A DNA stretch of 64,000 nt. Source: JADGNF01 sp964582085. Its GTDB lineage: Archaea; Thermoproteota; Bathyarchaeia; Bathyarchaeales; Bathycorpusculaceae. The stretch lies in assembly GCA_964582085.1 (NCBI GenBank), contig CAZOPV010000017.1, forward strand, positions 62,001 to 126,000. The letters are read 5' to 3'. The translations under genes were made by a program, and so were the position numbers. Positions 1 to 5,996 of the stretch are shown piece after piece (position 1 is the stretch's first letter; every line of letters begins with the position of its first letter). The notes under the pieces are model-generated. The model saw only the letters and a list, made by a program, of their open reading frames with translations, was not told the origin of the DNA and ran no database searches.

Positions 1-2
1 CT

Positions 3-1028
3 ACCTATGAAAAGCGGCAATCTCCATGCCCTGATTGCGGGGTAACTAAGATTTTTAAATTCAATATAGACTTTGATACGCATGAATGGTTCTACACAGA
101 CTTATGTGGTAGGCGCCATTATTATCAACTCATTGTAACCCCCATTAGAGATAAAAGCGGTACAGTTATAGCAGCGTTAGAGCTCTCAGTGGACATAACT
201 GATAAGAAGGAACTGGAAAACAAGATCAAAGAGTATTCACGAAAACTGGAACATCTAGTCAAAAAAAGAACTAAACAGCTCCATCAAACACAGGCTAAAC
301 TTGTCCAAGCGGAGAGGCTTGCTGCCATAGGTGAACTGGCAGGTATGGTTGGCCATGACTTGCGTAACCCCTTGACAAGCATCAAAGGCGCAGTTTACAT
401 TTTAAAAAGGAAGTATGGAAACATTTTAGGAACAGAAGCAAAAGAGATATTCTCTATAATCGACAAGAGCATCGAGCATTCAAACAAGATCATTAACGAT
501 CTGGCAGACTACTCGCGTACAATCAAACTTGAACGTTCGGACATAACCCCGCGATTACTGTTAATAAATGCCCTATCAATGATTGAAGTACCACAACACA
601 TACAAGTTATTGACAAAACAGAAGACACGCCTGTAATTAAAGTTGATGTTGAAAAGATAAGCAGAGTTTTCATGAACATAATTAAAAACGCCATAGAAGC
701 AATGCCACACGGGGGAACCTTAACAGTAATTAGTCAAAAACAAAAAAACAAAGTGGAAATCGCCTTCAAAGACACGGGCATTGGCATGACACGCGAAACC
801 ATTAACAGGCTTTGGACACCGCTTTTCACAACAAAGGCAAAAGGTATGGGATTTGGATTAGCCATCTGTAAAAGAATAGTCGAAGCCCACGAAGGCAAAA
901 TTATAGTAGAAAGTGAAGTTGACAAAGGCTCCACCTTCATATTGACGTTACCCATAGAACCTGAGCCGTTTGAAACAACAGAGGAACAATGGATAATCGC
1001 AGACTACCTATCTCAGACTATCAGTTAA
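3..1028 (+). CDS. PAS-domain sensor histidine kinase, 5' partial
   Basis: The frame is open to the window edge, so the N-terminus is missing; a GTG at 189 is in frame but lies inside the protein. Visible order: the end of a PAS domain with a CPDC motif (about residues 10-60), a charged coiled coil, a HisKA domain with H-box GHDLRNPL, and a HATPase domain with N-box NIIKNAIEAMP, G1 box DTGIGM and G2 box GMGFGLAI. It autophosphorylates and passes phosphate to an unseen response regulator. No membrane segment is visible. It converges on the radical SAM gene, with stop codons 17 bp apart. Whether it senses the peptide cluster next door is unknown; this archaeon has many such kinases. Confidence 0.9.
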   Translation, partial: TYEKRQSPCPDCGVTKIFKFNIDFDTHEWFYTDLCGRRHYYQLIVTPIRDKSGTVIAALELSVDITDKKELENKIKEYSRKLEHLVKKRTKQLHQTQAKLVQAERLAAIGELAGMVGHDLRNPLTSIKGAVYILKRKYGNILGTEAKEIFSIIDKSIEHSNKIINDLADYSRTIKLERSDITPRLLLINALSMIEVPQHIQVIDKTEDTPVIKVDVEKISRVFMNIIKNAIEAMPHGGTLTVISQKQKNKVEIAFKDTGIGMTRETINRLWTPLFTTKAKGMGFGLAICKRIVEAHEGKIIVESEVDKGSTFILTLPIEPEPFETTEEQWIIADYLSQTIS

Positions 1029-1045
1029 ACTTCAAGTTTACGTGC

Positions 1046-2173
1046 TTATGGGATTATTTCGCAACCGTTGTATCTCAGGTACTCAAAGTCGCTTAAACTT
1101 ACTTTTCTATCATAAATAAGTCGCTTAATTCTTGGCAACTTCGCCTGCACAGCTTCAACTAAAGCTCTCACCGTGTTACATATCTCCGCGTATGCCTTGG
1201 CACTCCAGCGTTTTGTGACGTTAGCGTAGAGACAACGACCCCCACATACACCAAATATGTCACATTCGATGCAAGGTGAATCGTTAACAAGAACTTTCCC
1301 AAGGTGCAAAGGATGCGCCTCACTGATGTGACCTATGTAGTATTTTTTCATGCCCCACATAGTTGGACAGGGGATTATGTAACCATCCGTTTGGATAGCA
1401 TAGTTTATCCAGCCACCACCGCAACGGAGTAAAGCTGGTTCTTTGTCCAACAGAAATGAAGAGGCAACTCCTAAAAAAGGGTATAACTTCAACACGGTGC
1501 CTTGTGCCTCCATTTGATCTACCCAAAACTGAGCCAGCTTTGCTGTACCTGGAATGTAGTTTGTTTCGCTCCATTTTTTGAAGTCGCGCCTAAAGTAGTC
1601 GTTTCCCCAAAAGCCTGCATTCAACTGCCAATGTGTACTTTTGAAAGAGAACTCATCGTTGTTTAAGAGCCATCGTATCTGCCTTTCGATATCAGTTTGT
1701 TCCATCACAGTAACACGTGCGATCAATTCGCCCTCAAACCCATTCCGCTTAATGAGTTTGAGGTTGTCTATGACTCTGCGGAAAGTGCCTTTTCCGCGAT
1801 AATAGTCAGTTAAAGCTTCCTCGCCGTCGAGGGAAACCAAAATTGTGTGAAAACGGTTAACATACTCAGGTGGCAACTCATTTAGCAGCAAGCCGTTAGT
1901 CTGAATCATAAAGTATCTAGGGTGCACCACATCCATAACCTGTTTAACAACATCCAAGGCAAGAAGTGGTTCACCGCCGTAAAAGGTCACCGTGCATTCA
2001 GGGTCTTTTCTGCAGAAGGCAGCTAGCATCTCCATAGGATACTCAGCCTTTCTCGGCAGAGAATAGTCCAGTTCGAACTCGTCGAAGTCTTCGTCAAAGT
2101 CATCCATGGTTTCGCCAAAGCAGTATCGGCACTGTAAGTTGCAGTCAGTTGTGACTATCACATGAAAGAACAT
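1046..2173 (-). CDS. SPASM radical SAM enzyme, AF1577-like, putative peptide-modifying
   Basis: About 375 aa. The N-terminus carries the radical SAM cluster motif CNLQCRYC a few residues after the start, then an FYGGEPLL motif. The C-terminal third has a Cys-rich SPASM region (CGGGW, IIPCP, CIECDIFGVCGGRC) that should bind auxiliary Fe-S clusters. This layout matches the archaeal AF1577-type family, which is predicted to modify peptides. I chose ATG 2173 because family members begin just before the FFHVI segment; a TTG 18 nt upstream is possible. It lies 27 bp after the MFS transporter gene on the same strand, so they are probably co-transcribed. Two tiny peptide genes sit 1.5-2.7 kb away and are candidate substrates. 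Substrate assignment is inference. Confidence 0.8.
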   Translation of the reverse strand: MFFHVIVTTDCNLQCRYCFGETMDDFDEDFDEFELDYSLPRKAEYPMEMLAAFCRKDPECTVTFYGGEPLLALDVVKQVMDVVHPRYFMIQTNGLLLNELPPEYVNRFHTILVSLDGEEALTDYYRGKGTFRRVIDNLKLIKRNGFEGELIARVTVMEQTDIERQIRWLLNNDEFSFKSTHWQLNAGFWGNDYFRRDFKKWSETNYIPGTAKLAQFWVDQMEAQGTVLKLYPFLGVASSFLLDKEPALLRCGGGWINYAIQTDGYIIPCPTMWGMKKYYIGHISEAHPLHLGKVLVNDSPCIECDIFGVCGGRCLYANVTKRWSAKAYAEICNTVRALVEAVQAKLPRIKRLIYDRKVSLSDFEYLRYNGCEIIP

Positions 2174-2200
2174 TAGGTCAACTCTAAGCAAAAAACTAAC

Positions 2201-3529
2201 TTAATAGTATTTTTCTGCCAACCTACGTGTTTCCTCATCCTCAGATCTACTTTCTGCTATATTTTGAGTAGAATCTAAAACTTCTGAATCGTGGGATTTA
2301 GAAAACTGCTCGTTTTTAGACTCCTTCTGCGCCTTCTTCAAAGCGGCTTTGACGTAATTCTCAAGTTCACGCTTTTTCACGATATTTTCAGATAAAGTCT
2401 CAGGGGCAATAATCAACGGAAGAACTGCTAAAAATATGAAAATGCTTGCGTAAGAGAACAGAACATCCTTAGAAATTCCTTTGACGTAAGGCTCAAGCAG
2501 TAATCTCATGAAATTTGATAGCAAATAAGGTATTGCACCAATTACATAGAACTTTTCACCTCTTCTATTTTTCGCAAGGTCACCCCAAATAGTGAATAAA
2601 AATAGCACAAAGAAGACACCCCACGCTACACCGTCCGCGCAAATATAGAATAACCAACCCAGAAGTGTCTGAGAAAGACCTAGAACAGCATAACCGATTC
2701 CCAAAAAGGCAAAACCTATAATAAGTATACGCTTTCGACCAAATTTATCTGCCAAAATACCAGCCAAGACAGCAACCAAGGCAGTAATTATAGTTTCAGC
2801 CATTAAAGATAACCGAATTAGCACATCCCCTTGAACAAAGTTACTTAACACTGGAACGGTAAGATAATTGGTCAAATTAAACATAATCCAAGGAATAAGA
2901 TACAACATAAAACCGCGGTTAAACAGAACGGTTCTGTAAGAGACAGCGCTTTGAGTTGGGCGTGTATCATCATTTAACTTCAATAAATACAGCAGTATTA
3001 AACTTATCAGTTTAAGAAAAACAAGTATAATGCAACTATAAATGATATTTTCTGACCCAATTTGACCAAGTATAGCTATACTTGAACCGATAAATAAGAA
3101 AGTAATTCCGCCTATTGTTGAACGATTACTAGACTTTGTATTTGCAGCAAAATAACCCATCACAACAGGCATACCTAAACCAAAATAAATGCCAAAAAAA
3201 GCTGCAGTAACTGCAACATTAATTACATTTACTGTGAAAAACACCAATGGCAATAAAGATACAAAAATACCTGCAAACATCCAACCTAAAAGAAAAGTAC
3301 TTCTTTCAAGACAGCAAAACATTTTTGTGCTGATAATCGCGGAAAATGCAATTCCAGCAATATTAACACCAATTATAGATATCAAGTTTTCAGCAAAACA
3401 GGTGTTAGTCATGGTTATTAGGCTAGAATATGCTAGAAAATACCATGCAAAGGCACTAGCGACGAGAAACGTATTAGCTAAAGTACCTCTTAGATTTTTG
3501 GTAAGTTTAACAACTGCACTATCTAGCAT
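2201..3529 (-). CDS. MFS transporter with charged C-terminal tail
   Basis: 442 aa with about 12 hydrophobic segments and an MFS motif-A-like loop (DKFGRKR) between two halves, so a major facilitator protein of the cytoplasmic membrane. The last 55 residues form a hydrophilic Lys/Glu/Ser-rich cytoplasmic tail. Substrate cannot be read from sequence. It sits directly upstream of the radical SAM gene and 176 bp after the prenyl-synthase-like gene, so export of a modified short peptide is a reasonable guess. The start ATG has no clear Shine-Dalgarno; a CTTAATG box about 30 bp upstream would give a nearly leaderless transcript. The promoter shares the gap that holds peptide gene 1 on the other strand. 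Confidence 0.8.
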   Translation of the reverse strand: MLDSAVVKLTKNLRGTLANTFLVASAFAWYFLAYSSLITMTNTCFAENLISIIGVNIAGIAFSAIISTKMFCCLERSTFLLGWMFAGIFVSLLPLVFFTVNVINVAVTAAFFGIYFGLGMPVVMGYFAANTKSSNRSTIGGITFLFIGSSIAILGQIGSENIIYSCIILVFLKLISLILLYLLKLNDDTRPTQSAVSYRTVLFNRGFMLYLIPWIMFNLTNYLTVPVLSNFVQGDVLIRLSLMAETIITALVAVLAGILADKFGRKRILIIGFAFLGIGYAVLGLSQTLLGWLFYICADGVAWGVFFVLFLFTIWGDLAKNRRGEKFYVIGAIPYLLSNFMRLLLEPYVKGISKDVLFSYASIFIFLAVLPLIIAPETLSENIVKKRELENYVKAALKKAQKESKNEQFSKSHDSEVLDSTQNIAESRSEDEETRRLAEKYY

Positions 3530-3664
3530 ACAGAGGATACATCATTAAGTTTACAGTTAAACATTAAGACTTCCAAAACTGAATCCAAAATCACATTTAT
3601 CCACAATATTTTTATGTAGACAGGTACAACAGAAATACAATAAGAAGGAGAGGCTTATAAAAAA

Positions 3665-3709
3665 ATGAAAAAAGCAAAAATTCCAGCGCGAGTAGTAGGC
3701 TGGCTTTAA
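3665..3709 (+). CDS. 14-residue peptide ending in VVGWL (peptide 1)
   Basis: A complete mini-gene: ATG at 3665, TAA at 3707, product MKKAKIPARVVGWL. An AAGGAGAGG stretch lies 12-20 nt upstream, with a T-rich TATA-like stretch near 3607-3616. The last five residues are identical to those of the 18-residue peptide at 4850-4906, and both have a basic N-terminal half with a Pro before the common tail. Its stop overlaps the stop of the convergent prenyl-synthase-like gene by three to four bases. I read it as a precursor of a modified peptide, with the single Trp as candidate prenylation site. No known family matches; a regulatory leader peptide is the main alternative. Confidence 0.66.
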   Translation: MKKAKIPARVVGWL

Positions 3710-4713
3710 GACATAATTTCTTGAATGTATGAGAGAGCAGTCAATGGGAAGACCAATATGCTCTCCTGCATTTTTTCATTTTTTATAAAATGCAAGGATT
3801 CTTTTCCGTTCTGAACAATTAGTGCCATTTCAGATGTTAGCTTTTGAACTGACTTAGAATTTAGTACCAGTTCTCTTAGTTGCTCAAAATCATTGTACTT
3901 GAAGTCAGACTTACACATTAATGGAAGTAACTTCCCTTTTAGATTAATCTCATTTATTGCGTAAAGAAGAGGTAAAGGCGGACATTCGTTCTTCAATCTA
4001 TTTTTAAGTTCCTTATAGGTTACTAAGTCGATATATTCTTCAGCAATTGTGGATAATAACCCAAGATTTCTCCCAAAAAATCTTAAACGCTCGATTGTAG
4101 CCTCATCTGTGCGAGCTAAAATTGCGCCTATTGCCATGTTCATTTCAGTTATTGCGGCTTTTAGTCTTATTATGGAATAAAGTTTCTCCTTAGAGAGGAG
4201 TTCAAAATCTCCTTTGAGCGACATCTCAATTGATTCCGCTGTACTAATTTCAGAATATGCTTTGGTCAGGGAACTATAGATTGCATCTTTTTCGTTTTCA
4301 GCAAGGGGTTTGCATTCTTTTTCTAGTTGCCTAAAACCGTACACAAGCAAGGAATCGCCGGCGAGTATCGCGGTTTCTTTGCCGAATTTTCCGTATACTG
4401 TAAGGTTGGGTCCTTTTGATTTTGATTGGTCTATTACGTCGTCGTGAATATCGGCTGCACCTGCAATCATCATTATTGCCGCTGCTACTCCAACTGTTGC
4501 TTTTGAGTCACCCCCAGCGGCTTCACATGAAAGAGCAGTCAACGCGGGAAAAATTGGCAAGGCAGAGGTTAAGGTAACATTTACAAAGTGTTGTAATGCC
4601 TGGGAGATTGGACTACTATCTTTTGATTTCTCAAGTATTAGTTGTTTTACTAATGAAAAGGCTGCAGAGCCTTTTGAGAGGACCACTTTTTTCATCTGCG
4701 CTGAACAATCCAT
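3706..4713 (-). CDS. Polyprenyl-synthase-like protein with degenerate second Asp motif (ComQ-like)
   Basis: About 335 aa, all-alpha isoprenoid synthase fold. First Asp-rich motif HDDVIDQS near residue 95 is intact, followed by the usual LAGDSLLVYGF helix. The second motif, normally DDxxD, reads EEYID, and the following GKD segment is missing. Normal chain-elongating synthases keep both. Bacillus ComQ, which prenylates the Trp of pheromone ComX, also keeps the first and has a degenerate second, with a similar IRLK segment before it. Start: ATG 4713 has GGTG 8 nt upstream; GTG 4725 is the alternative. A TTTAAATA box lies about 50 bp upstream. It sits between two Trp-containing mini-genes. Ordinary lipid synthesis remains possible. 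Confidence 0.78.
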   Translation of the reverse strand: MDCSAQMKKVVLSKGSAAFSLVKQLILEKSKDSSPISQALQHFVNVTLTSALPIFPALTALSCEAAGGDSKATVGVAAAIMMIAGAADIHDDVIDQSKSKGPNLTVYGKFGKETAILAGDSLLVYGFRQLEKECKPLAENEKDAIYSSLTKAYSEISTAESIEMSLKGDFELLSKEKLYSIIRLKAAITEMNMAIGAILARTDEATIERLRFFGRNLGLLSTIAEEYIDLVTYKELKNRLKNECPPLPLLYAINEINLKGKLLPLMCKSDFKYNDFEQLRELVLNSKSVQKLTSEMALIVQNGKESLHFIKNEKMQESILVFPLTALSYIQEIMS

Positions 4714-4823
4714 CTGTATATGCACCAGCTATTTGGGTCGTTTAAATTGCCTTTTATCATCTTTATAGGTATTTAAACAAGTTATGAACCCAGTCATAAA
4801 AGAGCGTTTTAAGGTTTAGGTGA

Positions 4824-4834
4824 CAAAAAATAAA
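4824..4834 (-). terminator. T-rich tract after peptide 2
   Basis: On the minus strand the peptide 2 stop is followed by CCTCCCTCCC and then TTTATTTTTT. T-runs of this kind end transcripts in archaea. If it works, peptide 2 gets a short abundant transcript and the prenyl-synthase-like gene relies on its own promoter or read-through. The CCTCC stretch could also pair with the GAGG of the peptide 2 ribosome binding site. Confidence 0.4.
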
Positions 4835-4849
4835 GGGAGGGAGGCGTTT

Positions 4850-4906
4850 TTACAGCCAACCTACAACTATTGGAGGTTTTGCACGGATTATTTTTTTGCT
4901 GCTCAT
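4850..4906 (-). CDS. 18-residue peptide ending in VVGWL (peptide 2)
   Basis: ATG at 4906, TAA at 4850-4852, product MSSKKIIRAKPPIVVGWL. A strong ribosome binding site, GAGGTGA, lies 5 nt before the ATG. The five C-terminal residues equal those of peptide 1, though the codons differ (GGT TGG CTG against GGC TGG CTT), which argues for selection on protein. It starts 52 nt after the secreted protease gene and lies 136 nt before the prenyl-synthase-like gene on the same strand, so the three may form one operon. Downstream is a T-rich run (4824-4834) that could terminate. Function is inferred from context; I know of no family. Confidence 0.72.
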   Translation of the reverse strand: MSSKKIIRAKPPIVVGWL

Positions 4907-4958
4907 GGTTCTCACCTCGGTTTTTTCTCTTTTTTCACCAGTTTTGATTAGGGTTGGT

Positions 4959-5810
4959 TCAAGGGTTTAGAAACCCCTTGATCCAGGATAAAATTAGTTG
5001 GTTATCGATTCTTGTGTGATATGTAACGCCAGCGCAGTTTGCATTGCTTACGTATTCGTTTATGGCTATTACTGTCTCTTGACCTGTGCTTGTGGTGTAA
5101 ATAACTGGCCCGCCTGAGTCACCGTATGCTACGCCACCTTTGTTTTGGGCTGAGTTAGCGCTACATTTTATGTATCTTTCGTTTTCTGCGAAGTTTCGTG
5201 ACAGCAGGTTGACCTTTGCGGAGTTGCGTGTTACATATCCGACCCATGAGTTTTCAGGTCCACTATTTTTTGGTGTAGTTCGTTGTTGAACTCCGTAGCC
5301 TATAACTTTAAGTGAGGTTTTTACGGGCAACTCGTCTACGATTCCTGTTTGAGGCAAGGTTGCGTATGTTGTTACGCTTGCGACGGGTTCATCTAGTATG
5401 ATCACGCCTACATCGCTGCTTTCAAGAGCGTTGTTTCCGGCAATTAAACCTTGGAGGTATTCTGGGTAAGCAGTTGGTATACCACTGTAGATGGGTTCAT
5501 TTGTGGAGTAGATTATTTTTCCGTCTTTTATTGTGTAAATTATTGGACCTTGATCGAAGCAGACGCTTACTGCGGCAACACCTATACAACTATGACCTGC
5601 AGTCACCATAACAGTGGGGGAAATCAGAAAACCTGTGCAGTAGCCAACGGGAACTTCCCTTGCGACGTCGCTGAAAAGCACAACCACACCCACGTAGGGT
5701 GTAGAGTCAGCCTGAAAATTTCCGGTTACGCCATATGCTGCGCCGCTAAAAGTGGATATTAGAAATACTGCGGATAACGTTGTCAACATGACGGTTTTTA
5801 TTAGTTTCAC
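4959..5810 (-). CDS. Secreted trypsin-like serine protease (S1 family)
   Basis: 283 aa. Residues 1-27 form a signal peptide (KLIK, hydrophobic core, ending near GAAYG). The catalytic triad is visible: His in TAGHS, Asp in SSDVGVI, Ser in YGDSGGPV. Several Cys could form disulfides (CTGF, CSANSA, NANCAG). It should act outside the cell. GTG 5810 is preferred: GAGGG lies 7 nt upstream and a TATA box at 5864-5873 is correctly placed. Archaeal chromosomes rarely carry trypsin-type proteases, so its place immediately before peptide 2 is notable. It could mature or degrade the peptide, or simply be a neighbour. Confidence 0.88.
   Translation of the reverse strand: MKLIKTVMLTTLSAVFLISTFSGAAYGVTGNFQADSTPYVGVVVLFSDVAREVPVGYCTGFLISPTVMVTAGHSCIGVAAVSVCFDQGPIIYTIKDGKIIYSTNEPIYSGIPTAYPEYLQGLIAGNNALESSDVGVIILDEPVASVTTYATLPQTGIVDELPVKTSLKVIGYGVQQRTTPKNSGPENSWVGYVTRNSAKVNLLSRNFAENERYIKCSANSAQNKGGVAYGDSGGPVIYTTSTGQETVIAINEYVSNANCAGVTYHTRIDNQLILSWIKGFLNP
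4960..4980. repeat. Inverted repeat over the protease stop codon
   Basis: CAAGGGTTT (4960-4968) and AAACCCCTTG (4971-4980) can pair with one bulged base around a 2-nt loop. The hairpin covers the last protease codons and its stop, just upstream of peptide 2. It may be a processing or pausing site between the two cistrons; no T-run follows, so a terminator is unlikely. Confidence 0.5.
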
Positions 5811-5863
5811 CCTTAATCCCTCTGAGGTGGATATATCGACGTTGGAAATATCTCGTGTGTCGC

Positions 5864-5873
5864 AATATATAAG
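5864..5873 (-). promoter_or_regulatory. TATA box for the protease-peptide 2 transcript
   Basis: Minus-strand CTTATATATT matches the archaeal TATA consensus. It would place transcription start near 5840-5845, giving a leader of about 30 nt that contains the GAGGG ribosome binding site of the protease gene. Confidence 0.6.
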
Positions 5874-5996
5874 CTGTTAGTAGCTGGAATGTTGAGCTTT
5901 TTTGTGTTGTACAACTGTACAGTAAAGTGTCTGAGTGTTATGTTCAAGGTCTGTTGAGCGCAAGTCTTAATAGTGTTTGGGTTTATTTGGGGTTTC

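Noticed and set aside
2208..2228. GTAGGTTGGC on the minus strand, like the peptide tail DNA
   Set aside because: It is within the MFS C-terminal tail and reads RRLAEK, not VVGW.
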